NCBI GenBank assembly: GCA_945928585.1 | Contig: CAMENQ010000119.1 | Coordinates: 1 to 7,112, forward strand | DNA: 7,112 nt | DNA from: an uncultured Roseburia sp. | GTDB taxonomy: Bacteria; Bacillota; Clostridia; Lachnospirales; Lachnospiraceae | Reading direction: 5' to 3' | Part shown: piece by piece, positions 1 through 6,812 of the stretch | How positions within the stretch are numbered: position 1 is the stretch's first letter | Layout of the letters: the number at the start of each line of letters is the position of its first letter | Notes under the pieces: generated by a model | What the model was told of the DNA's origin: nothing | Database searches by the model: none | The model's input: only the letters and a program-made list of their open reading frames with translations | Translations under genes and position numbers: made by a program

Positions 1-6
1 TTTGGG

Positions 7-1392
7 ATGAAAAATAATATAAATAATAAGGATATAATGTCCGTAAAAAATCTGTATTTTAAATACAGAAGAAATGATGATTATATTATAAGAGACGCTT
101 CGTTTTCAATAAAGGAGGGTATGCTCTATGGTATGGTAGGAAAAAACAGTGTGGGAAAGTCTACGCTTTTAAAGCTTTTGTGCGGCAGGGAGGATAAGCA
201 CACCGGAGAAATCACCATAAATAATCATACGGATATAGTATATCTGAAAAATAATATAGGTATTGTTTCAAAGGAACAGAAGCTTTTTAAGGAGCTTACT
301 GTATATGAAAATGGAATAATGTTTGAGAAAAGCTATGAAGGGTTTAGAATAGAGGAATTTCTGGAATACATTAATATATATAACATAAACAGAAATGACA
401 GATTTGAGCTTCTTTCTGAAAGTGAAAAAATAAAGGTAAGAATATCTTTGGTGCTTGCAAGGCATGTGAAGGTAATAGTTCTGGATGAGCCCACAGGAGT
501 TCTTGATGTAACTGCCAGAGAGGATTTCATGAAACTTTTAAGAGATATAACTATAGAGAAAAATATATCCGTTATTATGGCTACACATCTGACATCAGAC
601 ATTGATAAAGCTGCTGATTATATTATATTTGTAAATGAGGACGGAACTGTAGATGTGGAGGATGGCGAAAGCCTCCATGACAAATATATGCTGTTAAAGG
701 GAAAAAAAGCAGATATTGCAGAATTGCCTAAAGAGACTGTTGTTGCATATGAGGAAACAGAAACCTCTATTGCAGCTATGTGCGGTTGTTTTTCTGATAT
801 AAGGGATAAGGTGGAGAAGACGGATATAATCACGGAGATACCTGATATTGGAACTATTATGTATTATAAAAACAAAAGTAAAAGACAAAAGCAATATACA
901 GAATCAGCCGACATAAATACAAAAAAATTAAAAATGACAAGAACAAAATCTGAAAAGAACACATATAAGGATGTAGAAAGAATATATCACGGTTTATTTT
1001 CTATGTATGGAATAAAATGGGGAATGGCTGTCTTTAGTGTAATCTGGATAATTGTAACACTAATGGGTGAAGAAAATGCATATGAAATATATAAAATTAT
1101 TCTTTTAGTAATACCCTTTAGTATGTTTAGTGACAGTATGGTGGAACCGAAAAAAATTGACAGGCAGGAATTGTACAGTGAAGTAAGATATCTGCCGGTC
1201 AGAATAAAAGATGTCTTAAAATATATTCTGTCAAAAAGAATAACAGGTGTGGCATTATGTATGATAACAGCAGGACTGATTCTTATTTATATGGGCAGGT
1301 ATGAAACATTGGAGGAATTAGTATTTGTAAGTATTGGAACAATAATTTGTGACACAGGATACCTTACTTATAAATTACTGGTTCGCACATAA
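7..1392 (+). CDS. ABC transporter ATP-binding protein fused to a short ABC-2-like membrane domain
   Basis: Residues 1-230 form an ABC ATPase: Walker A GKNSVGKS at 45-52, Q-loop Gln91, Walker B VIVLDEP at 156-162, D-loop GVLD at 164-167 and switch His194. The signature is degenerate (LSESE at 136-140 instead of LSGGQ). A charged linker (about 230-330) leads to roughly four hydrophobic segments (about 336-354, 359-375, 409-429, 437-456). The LPVRIKDVLKYILSK stretch at 396-410 resembles the cytoplasmic loop of ABC-2 permeases. The likely role is ATP-driven export, or membrane remodelling, of an unknown substrate at the cytoplasmic membrane. The start is uncertain: ATG at 7 has no visible ribosome site and the frame is open to the window edge, while ATG at 37 follows AAGG (28-31) and gives a more typical ABC N-terminus (MSVKNLYFKY). 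It ends with tandem stops TAA TAG. Four membrane segments are fewer than the six usual for a full permease. It has no obvious link to the downstream operon. Confidence 0.85.
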   Translation: MKNNINNKDIMSVKNLYFKYRRNDDYIIRDASFSIKEGMLYGMVGKNSVGKSTLLKLLCGREDKHTGEITINNHTDIVYLKNNIGIVSKEQKLFKELTVYENGIMFEKSYEGFRIEEFLEYINIYNINRNDRFELLSESEKIKVRISLVLARHVKVIVLDEPTGVLDVTAREDFMKLLRDITIEKNISVIMATHLTSDIDKAADYIIFVNEDGTVDVEDGESLHDKYMLLKGKKADIAELPKETVVAYEETETSIAAMCGCFSDIRDKVEKTDIITEIPDIGTIMYYKNKSKRQKQYTESADINTKKLKMTRTKSEKNTYKDVERIYHGLFSMYGIKWGMAVFSVIWIIVTLMGEENAYEIYKIILLVIPFSMFSDSMVEPKKIDRQELYSEVRYLPVRIKDVLKYILSKRITGVALCMITAGLILIYMGRYETLEELVFVSIGTIICDTGYLTYKLLVRT

Positions 1393-1470
1393 TAGACTGT
1401 GAATAATATGCACTAAACTGTAACATAAAAAAATATTTTTGTAAATTTAGTATACGTTTTTAGAAAAAAG

Positions 1471-1479
1471 TGGTAAAAT
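1471..1479 (+). promoter_or_regulatory. Probable extended -10 promoter of the binding-protein operon
   Basis: TGGTAAAAT fits the extended -10 pattern (TG, one base, then a TATAAT-like hexamer, TAAAAT at 1474-1479). No good -35 hexamer lies 16-18 bases upstream (TATACG at 1451-1456 for a 17-base spacer), which is tolerated when the TG extension is present. Transcription would start near 1486, leaving a leader of about 43 bases before the ATG at 1529. The flanking DNA is very AT-rich, so chance matches are likely and the call is moderate. Confidence 0.45.
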
Positions 1480-1516
1480 ATTTTCATAAATAATTTCGGG
1501 TTAAAAATAAATAGAA

Positions 1517-1523
1517 AAGGAAG
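1517..1523 (+). promoter_or_regulatory. Ribosome binding site of the binding-protein gene
   Basis: AAGGAAG lies five bases before the ATG at 1529 and supports that start, which also gives a complete lipoprotein signal peptide. Confidence 0.7.
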
Positions 1524-1528
1524 ATTTT

Positions 1529-2800
1529 ATGAAAACAAGAAGAAACATTTTTAAAAGATGCATATCACTTTTGATATGTATTGTTATGTTTACAATACCA
1601 CTTTTATCCTGTGAAAACAAAGAGGATGAAATCCCACAGATAAAGCTGTCCCTGTGGTGTGCAAAGGATGACATTCCCATGGTGACGGAGATGGTGGACT
1701 CCTTCAAGAAAAAATACAGTAAAGAAGCAAACTTTACCATAACCATAAGCTCACAGGATGAAAGTACATGTAAGGACATAGTACTTAAAAATATAGATGG
1801 CGCGGCTGACGTGTATTGCTTTGCTTCAGACCAGTTTGATGCGCTGTATAAGGGCAATGCATTATTAAAAATTACAGATGAAAAGGAAAGCATAATAGAA
1901 GAAAACGGAGGAAAAGATGCCACAGTCGTGCGGTGCGCGTCGGCAGGAGATGATTTGTATGCGTATCCTATGACTTCAAGCAATGGCTGTTTCCTGTATT
2001 ACAACGCAGAGTATTTTAGTGATGACGATATTACAAGTCTGGAACGGATGCTTGATGTTGCGGCAGAAAAGAACAAAAAGGTAGTTGTGAATTTAAGCAG
2101 CGGCTGGTATCTATATTCATTTTTTAAGGGAGCAGGACTTAATGTAGAGATGAATGAGGATGGAGAAACAAATACCTGTAATTGGAATAGTACAGAGGGA
2201 AAGTATAAGGGCGTTGATGTTGCAAGAGCCATACTTGATATATCTACAGACAGCGGATTTTTAAGCTGCGATGATGAAAAACTGAAAACAGAAGTTAAGA
2301 ATGGAAATGTTATAGCAGCAGTAAACGGTACATGGAATTCTTCTTTATTTAAGGAGATATGGAAAGAAAATTATAAAGCAGACAAGCTTCCTACATACAA
2401 AATAGGTGACGACGAACTGCAGATGTGCAGCTTTGTAGGATACAAGATGGCAGGAGTAAGTGCCAAAACAGATCAGCCTGAATGGGCCATGAAACTTGCA
2501 AGATGGATCACAAATGAAGAAAATCAGCTAAAGCGTCTTAAGGAAAGAGGAGAGGCTCCAACTAATGTCAATGTGGCTGATTCAGAAGAAATGGAAAATT
2601 CACAGGCTATCGCAGCACTTATAAAACAATCTGAATACGGCTATCTTCAAAAGGTTGCGGAATCTTTCTGGCAGCCGTCATATGATTTTGGCACCATAAT
2701 GTCTGCAGGAAATATGGATGGAGTAGATTTGCAGGAACTGCTTGACATTATGACTGAAAAGATAACGGCAAAACCGAAAGAAGAAAATATAGAGAAATAA
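1529..2800 (+). CDS. Extracellular solute-binding lipoprotein, family 1 (MalE-like sugar binder)
   Basis: The N-terminus is a lipoprotein signal: basic MKTRRNIFKR, a hydrophobic core to about residue 24, and lipobox LLSC with Cys28 as the predicted lipidated residue. The mature protein would sit on the outer face of the cytoplasmic membrane. The body matches family 1 oligosaccharide-binding proteins: beta strand IKLSLWCAKDD (38-48), YPMTSSNGCFLYYNAEYF (146-163), GWYLYSFF (192-199), NGTWN (266-270) and a C-terminal helix region starting EWAMKLARWITNEENQ (318-333). At 423 residues it is a normal full length. The ligand cannot be read from sequence; a plant-derived oligosaccharide is an inference from the GH3 gene downstream. 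Such proteins normally sit beside two permease genes, but here the next gene, 48 bases on, encodes an HD-GYP signalling protein. It may serve a distant permease, share the MsmK-type ATPase common in Firmicutes, or act mainly as a sensor. Confidence 0.88.
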   Translation: MKTRRNIFKRCISLLICIVMFTIPLLSCENKEDEIPQIKLSLWCAKDDIPMVTEMVDSFKKKYSKEANFTITISSQDESTCKDIVLKNIDGAADVYCFASDQFDALYKGNALLKITDEKESIIEENGGKDATVVRCASAGDDLYAYPMTSSNGCFLYYNAEYFSDDDITSLERMLDVAAEKNKKVVVNLSSGWYLYSFFKGAGLNVEMNEDGETNTCNWNSTEGKYKGVDVARAILDISTDSGFLSCDDEKLKTEVKNGNVIAAVNGTWNSSLFKEIWKENYKADKLPTYKIGDDELQMCSFVGYKMAGVSAKTDQPEWAMKLARWITNEENQLKRLKERGEAPTNVNVADSEEMENSQAIAALIKQSEYGYLQKVAESFWQPSYDFGTIMSAGNMDGVDLQELLDIMTEKITAKPKEENIEK

Positions 2801-2837
2801 GAAAAATAAGGTAGTTTAAGTAAAGTAATGAAAGTAT

Positions 2838-2841
2838 AGGG
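2838..2841 (+). promoter_or_regulatory. Weak ribosome binding site of the HD-GYP gene
   Basis: AGGG lies seven bases before the ATG at 2849. It is the only purine-rich match in reach. An earlier ATG at 2828 is in frame but hits a stop after three codons, so 2849 is the start. The weak site suggests lower translation than the flanking genes. Confidence 0.5.
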
Positions 2842-2848
2842 CAGTTGT

Positions 2849-4192
2849 ATGAAAAAGATGACATTACAAATATTTATACTTGTTCTTATAGCCGGTATTG
2901 TAGGAATAGTTGGTGAAATTGTATTAAAATACAATATAGACAGGCTGGCTGACAATTATAAAATCATAACCGAGGAATATGTAGAAGACAGGATATGTAT
3001 GAATAATATACGTAACCTTACATACCGTCATCAGTCAATAGTGGCAAAGCATATAACCAACGGCGACAAGGATATGTACCGTTTTTATGAAGACAAGGAA
3101 AAAGAAATAAGAGATCAGCTGGATAAGGAAATGAAAAATTTTGAGGAGCGTATGAATGGAAGTGATGGTGAATCTCTTTATCATAATGTTTTTTCAAATG
3201 TAAGCAGTTATCTTTATAATGCACAGACTGTTATGGGTTTCAGCCGTGAAGAAAATAAAAAGACGGCAGAGTATTATTTTAACAATACTATGGAGGATTT
3301 TCTTGTACAGGTAAACGGAAGCATAGATGATTTGGATGAATATCTGCAAAATCAAATGGACGAAGCAAAGAACGATATGAATCGTTATATACAGTTTTCC
3401 CGGAGAAGTGAGATTATATGTATCAGCGCCATAGCCATAGCCACCATTCTCTGCGTCATATTCTGTGTAAGGATATCTACAGGTTCAGAAAAGTATAAGG
3501 AAAAGCTTGAAAAAGAAGTAGAACTTAAAAGTGAGGCAATACAGGAACATAACAGAAAAATGCTTTACCTTCAAAATAATACTATCATAGGTATGGCAAA
3601 TCTTATAGAAAGCAGAGATGGCGAGACAGGAGAGCATGTAAAGAGGACAAGCGCTTATGTGGGTATATTGGCGAAAGCAGCTCAGAAAAGAGGCAAATAC
3701 ATGGAAATATTAAATGACGAATATATAGACCTGTTGGAAAAAGCAGCGCCATTACATGACATAGGAAAGATAGCAGTACCTGATTCTATTTTACAAAAAC
3801 CGGGAAAGCTTACAGAAGAAGAATTTGAAAAAATGAAACTTCATACATCAGAGGGTGGAAAGATAATAAGAGATGTATTAGGAAAAATAGAGGATGTTGA
3901 ATATCTTCAGATTGCGGAGCAGGTTGCAACATATCATCACGAAAAGTGGAACGGACAAGGTTATCCTTATGGAATATCAGGAGAAGACATACCACTTTGT
4001 GCACGCATTATGGCAGTGGCAGATGTTTTTGATGCCCTTGTATCTAAAAGATGTTATAAGCAGGCAATGCCTGTTGATAAAGCGTTTGATATTATAAAAG
4101 AATCATCAGGCCTGCAGTTTGATCCGGAACTTGCAAAAATTTTTATAGAGATAAGACCTGAAATAGAAAAAGTATTATTGGAGGATAATTAG
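2849..4192 (+). CDS. Membrane-anchored HD-GYP cyclic-di-GMP phosphodiesterase with extracellular helical sensor region
   Basis: The topology is membrane segment 1 (about 5-27), an extracellular mostly helical region (about 28-186) rich in charged heptad-like stretches and resembling the four-helix-bundle ligand domains of chemoreceptors, membrane segment 2 (about 188-209), a cytoplasmic coiled coil (about 213-240) and an HD-GYP domain (about 245-440). The expected catalytic and metal-binding motifs are present: RDGETGEH (256-263), HDIGK (303-307), HT (332-333), HHEKWNGQGYP (363-373) with the full GYP signature, and ADVFDAL (391-397). An active enzyme hydrolysing cyclic-di-GMP to pGpG or GMP is therefore expected, controlled by an outside signal passed through the coiled coil. 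No GGDEF, PAS or HAMP domain is apparent. The gene sits between the binding lipoprotein (48-base gap) and the beta-glucosidase (no gap), so its signal may be a sugar. The family call is firm; the stimulus is inferred. Confidence 0.92.
   Translation: MKKMTLQIFILVLIAGIVGIVGEIVLKYNIDRLADNYKIITEEYVEDRICMNNIRNLTYRHQSIVAKHITNGDKDMYRFYEDKEKEIRDQLDKEMKNFEERMNGSDGESLYHNVFSNVSSYLYNAQTVMGFSREENKKTAEYYFNNTMEDFLVQVNGSIDDLDEYLQNQMDEAKNDMNRYIQFSRRSEIICISAIAIATILCVIFCVRISTGSEKYKEKLEKEVELKSEAIQEHNRKMLYLQNNTIIGMANLIESRDGETGEHVKRTSAYVGILAKAAQKRGKYMEILNDEYIDLLEKAAPLHDIGKIAVPDSILQKPGKLTEEEFEKMKLHTSEGGKIIRDVLGKIEDVEYLQIAEQVATYHHEKWNGQGYPYGISGEDIPLCARIMAVADVFDALVSKRCYKQAMPVDKAFDIIKESSGLQFDPELAKIFIEIRPEIEKVLLEDN
4180..4184 (+). 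promoter_or_regulatory. Ribosome binding site of the beta-glucosidase gene
   Basis: GGAGG lies eight bases before the ATG at 4193, inside the last codons of the HD-GYP gene. The HD-GYP stop codon (TAG, 4190-4192) directly abuts the ATG, so the two genes share a transcript and are probably translationally coupled. Confidence 0.8.
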
Positions 4193-6637
4193 ATGTTTAA
4201 GTGGCAGAGAAGTATGTATCAGCCAAATTTACCATTAGGGCAAAATGGAGAACGGGTAACGGCAAGTAAGAAGCATAAGCTTCTTTCAAAGGAAGCAGCT
4301 AAAGAGGGAATGGTTCTTTTAAAGAATAAAAACTCTTTGCTGCCGCTTTCTGCCGGAACAAAGCTGGCTCTCTTTGGAAAAGGAACTATAGACTATGTAA
4401 AAGGCGGCGGAGGAAGCGGAGACGTAACTGTCGAATATACAGTAAATCTCTATGAAGGATTAAAGCGTCTTTGGAACAGGGTAAGCGTATATGAGGAGCT
4501 TGCCGCATTTTATAAGAAAAATATAGAAGAACAATATAAAAGAGGCACACAGCCCGGAATGACAATAGAGCCGGAACTTTCTGATGAAATGTGCAGGAGA
4601 GCAAGAGCATTTGCCGATACGGCTGTTATTACCATATGCCGTTTTTCAGGAGAGGGTTGGGATAGAAAAAGTAAGTATGACAAAAATACAGATGAAAACA
4701 ATATATTTGAGGACGGAGACTTTTATCTGACACATGCAGAAAAAGCTATGGTGGAAAAAGTAAAGAAATATTTTCCTTACATCATAGTGGTAATGAATGT
4801 AGGAGGCATGGTAGACAGTTCATGGTTTAAGGATGACGATGCCATACAGTCAGTACTTATGGCATGGCAGGGAGGTATGGAAGGCGGAAATGCTGCGGCT
4901 GAGATTTTATGCGGTATAGGATGTCCGTCAGGAAAACTGTCTGATACATTTGCACGTACACTGGAGGATTATCCTTCATCATACAATTTCCACGAAAATG
5001 ACAAATATGTAGATTATACAGAGGATATATATGTAGGTTACAGATATTTTGAGACTATTCCTGAGGCATATAAGAAGGTAAATTATGAGTTTGGCTTTGG
5101 AATGTCTTATACTACATTTAAGGTTGTGGAGAAGTCAGCTGATACGGTAATTATGCCAAAAGACTGTATAGAGACTCCTGTGTTAACAGAGACAGATAAT
5201 AATTCATATGAAGCCATTCAGTTTATGGTAGAAGTCACGAATACAGGAGATGTGACAGGAAAGGAAGTAGTGCAGATATATGCGGAAGCACCTTGCAAAA
5301 AATTGGGAAAAGCTGCCAGAAGTCTTGTAGCATTTAAGAAGACAAGAGAACTTAAACCCGGAGAAACACAGATGCTTACATTTAATGTAAAGCCGTATGA
5401 TTTTGCGTCCTATGATGATCTGGGGAAAATAGCTAAATCAGCATATGTGCTTGAAGAAGGAGAATATTATTTCCACATAGGAACATCTGTAAGAAATACA
5501 AAAAAATCACCATATGTATTTAAAGTGGAAAAAGATACAGTGCTTAAACAGCTGACAGAAAAACTGGCACCAACATCCCTTAAACACAGAATGATATCTG
5601 ATGGTACTTTTGAGGAACTTCCGCAGTCAGAGCCAAATGATCCGGACAGCTGTGAACTTCCGTATATGGAAAAAGCACCTCTTGACGGTATGACACCTAC
5701 AGTCAGGGAACGAAAAGGAAATATTCTCTGGGGCTGGAGATATAAGGAAGGAATACGGCCGTTTACAGAGGTGGCAGAAGGAAAGCTTACATTAGATGAA
5801 TTTATAAAACAGCTTAGTGATGAAGAACTAGCGGTACTGCTTGGCGGTGCACCAAATACAGGAGTTGCAAATACATGTGGCTTCGGTGGACTTTACGAGT
5901 ATGGAGTGCCTGCCGTTATGACGGCAGACGGGCCTGCAGGTCTTAGAATATGGGAGGAATGCGGTGTATGTACAACAGCATTTCCGTGTGCCACTATGCT
6001 TGCATGTACATGGAACACCGACATAGTGTATAAGGTGGGCAGATCCGGTGCAGAAGAAGTAAAGGAAAACAATATAGCTGTCTGGCTTACACCTGCCATA
6101 AACATACACAGAAGTCCGTTATGTGGAAGAAACTTTGAATACTATTCTGAGGATCCTTTCCTTACAGGAAAAATGGCAGGAGCAATGGTAGAGGGTATAC
6201 AGTCAGAGCATATAGCAGCTACCGTAAAGCACTTTGCCTTGAATAACAAAGAAACTGACAGAAAAAACAGTGATTCCAGAGTATCAGAAAGAGCAGCAAG
6301 GGAAATTTATCTCAAAGCCTTTGAAATCATTGTGAAAGAGGCAAAACCATATGCTGTTATGAGTTCATACAATATAATAAACGGACACAGAGCATCCGAA
6401 AACAAAGAACTCCTCACAGATATACTGAGAGGTGAATGGGGCTTTGATGGTATGGTTACATCAGACTGGTGGACTTTTGGTGAACATTATAAGGAGGTAG
6501 CAGCAGGAAATGATGTGAAAATGGCACTTGGAGAGCCGGAAAGACTTCTTATGGCAAAAGAAAAGGGGCTTTTATCAAGAGAAGAAATGGAAATAAGTGG
6601 AAAAAGAGTGCTGGAACTTATATTAAAAATTGACTAA
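4193..6637 (+). CDS. Beta-glucosidase, glycoside hydrolase family 3, reversed domain order
   Basis: This enzyme should release glucose from non-reducing ends of beta-glucosides such as cello-oligosaccharides. The domain order is the reverse of most GH3 enzymes: the alpha/beta sandwich comes first (about 28-310), then a fibronectin III-like domain (about 340-432), a linker (about 445-530), and the barrel domain last (about 532-790). The nucleophile is Asp758 in MVTSDWW. The probable acid/base is Glu154 in FSGEGWDR. Barrel substrate-pocket motifs are ADGPAGLR (578-585), HRSPLCGRNFEYYSEDP (639-655), VKHFALNN (678-685) and SERAAREIY (698-706). All look intact, so an active enzyme is expected. The same order is known from Butyrivibrio fibrisolvens BglA (about 830 residues) and a Ruminococcus albus enzyme; 814 residues fits. 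No signal peptide is present, so it is cytoplasmic and needs imported substrate. It abuts the HD-GYP stop. Substrate linkage is uncertain, since GH3 also includes xylosidases and glucosaminidases. Confidence 0.93.
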   Translation: MFKWQRSMYQPNLPLGQNGERVTASKKHKLLSKEAAKEGMVLLKNKNSLLPLSAGTKLALFGKGTIDYVKGGGGSGDVTVEYTVNLYEGLKRLWNRVSVYEELAAFYKKNIEEQYKRGTQPGMTIEPELSDEMCRRARAFADTAVITICRFSGEGWDRKSKYDKNTDENNIFEDGDFYLTHAEKAMVEKVKKYFPYIIVVMNVGGMVDSSWFKDDDAIQSVLMAWQGGMEGGNAAAEILCGIGCPSGKLSDTFARTLEDYPSSYNFHENDKYVDYTEDIYVGYRYFETIPEAYKKVNYEFGFGMSYTTFKVVEKSADTVIMPKDCIETPVLTETDNNSYEAIQFMVEVTNTGDVTGKEVVQIYAEAPCKKLGKAARSLVAFKKTRELKPGETQMLTFNVKPYDFASYDDLGKIAKSAYVLEEGEYYFHIGTSVRNTKKSPYVFKVEKDTVLKQLTEKLAPTSLKHRMISDGTFEELPQSEPNDPDSCELPYMEKAPLDGMTPTVRERKGNILWGWRYKEGIRPFTEVAEGKLTLDEFIKQLSDEELAVLLGGAPNTGVANTCGFGGLYEYGVPAVMTADGPAGLRIWEECGVCTTAFPCATMLACTWNTDIVYKVGRSGAEEVKENNIAVWLTPAINIHRSPLCGRNFEYYSEDPFLTGKMAGAMVEGIQSEHIAATVKHFALNNKETDRKNSDSRVSERAAREIYLKAFEIIVKEAKPYAVMSSYNIINGHRASENKELLTDILRGEWGFDGMVTSDWWTFGEHYKEVAAGNDVKMALGEPERLLMAKEKGLLSREEMEISGKRVLELILKID

Positions 6638-6719
6638 TAATTGACGTCACAGTTCAGTCCTGCCGGCACCTGCGGCTTGGGGAACAGCAAGACTGAACTG
6701 TTATTAATTGACTAATAAT
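6628..6719. repeat. 14-bp direct repeat flanking the terminator hairpin
   Basis: AATTGACTAATAAT occurs at 6628-6641, where it includes the last codons and stop of the beta-glucosidase gene, and again at 6706-6719, 78 bases downstream. The core AATTGAC occurs a third time at 6639-6645. Between the copies lies a GC-rich hairpin unlike the AT-rich surroundings. The repeat could be a target duplication around a tiny inserted element, or a local duplication. Confidence 0.6.
6649..6701 (+). terminator. Hairpin, probable terminator of the operon
   Basis: ACAGTTCAGTC (6649-6659) pairs perfectly with GACTGAACTGT (6691-6701), an 11-bp stem. The loop of 31 bases is GC-rich and can form a small inner stem, GCCG (6662-6665) with CGGC (6673-6676). 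The bases that follow (TTATTAATT) are only moderately T-rich, so termination may be partial. It starts 12 bases after the beta-glucosidase stop and precedes a separate promoter, as expected for an operon end. An 8-bp palindrome, TGACGTCA, overlaps its left edge at 6642-6649. Confidence 0.6.
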
Positions 6720-6732
6720 ATTTAATAATATG

Positions 6733-6761
6733 TTGAAATAAATCCTTCTAAGTTGTATAAT
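6733..6761 (+). promoter_or_regulatory. Strong sigma-A-type promoter of the membrane protein gene
   Basis: A -35 box TTGAAA (6733-6738) and a perfect -10 box TATAAT (6756-6761) are separated by 17 bases, the best promoter in the window. Transcription should start near 6768, giving a leader of about 45 bases. The -10 box lies inside the left arm of a large dyad, suggesting that access is regulated. Confidence 0.8.
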
Positions 6762-6795
6762 AATGATGACGTGTTACGTGAAATTTATTATACAA
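6753..6795. promoter_or_regulatory. Two-part dyad over the -10 box and transcription start, candidate operator
   Basis: TTGTATAATAA (6753-6763) and its exact reverse complement TTATTATACAA (6785-6795) are centred on the same base (6774) as an inner pair, ACGT (6769-6772) and ACGT (6776-6779). The left arm covers the -10 box and would lie upstream of the transcription start, so the outer pairing cannot form in the RNA. This points to a DNA site for a dimeric or tetrameric repressor. No regulator gene is visible in the window. Confidence 0.5.
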
Positions 6796-6798
6796 TTT

Positions 6799-6805
6799 AG
6801 GAGGT
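6799..6805 (+). promoter_or_regulatory. Consensus ribosome binding site of the membrane protein gene
   Basis: AGGAGGT lies seven bases before the ATG at 6813, a near-perfect match to the 16S rRNA tail. It fixes the start of the truncated gene and predicts strong translation. Confidence 0.85.
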
Positions 6806-6812
6806 TCTTTTT

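Noticed and set aside
1427..1440. A-run followed by T-run between the ABC gene and the binding-protein gene as a terminator
   Set aside because: The stem would be only A-T pairs (AAAAATATTTTT) with no loop, too weak for an intrinsic terminator. The ABC transcript may run into the next gene.
1501..1983. 160-codon open frame on the minus strand inside the binding-protein gene
   Set aside because: It lies opposite a clear lipoprotein gene, has no recognisable domain, and is the kind of open shadow frame expected in AT-rich coding DNA.
3894..4097. Second + strand frame within the HD-GYP gene
   Set aside because: It overlaps the GYP motif region of a well-supported enzyme, has no ribosome site and no recognisable protein features.
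6785..6795. Mirror -10 box (TATAAT on the minus strand) as a reverse promoter
   Set aside because: There is no -35-like hexamer at the proper distance upstream on the minus strand, and no minus-strand gene for it to serve. The match follows from the dyad.
6642..6812. Riboswitch or structured leader upstream of the last gene
   Set aside because: The strong promoter at 6733-6761 places the start near 6768, leaving about 45 bases of leader. The large hairpin lies upstream of that start and no known riboswitch pattern is visible.
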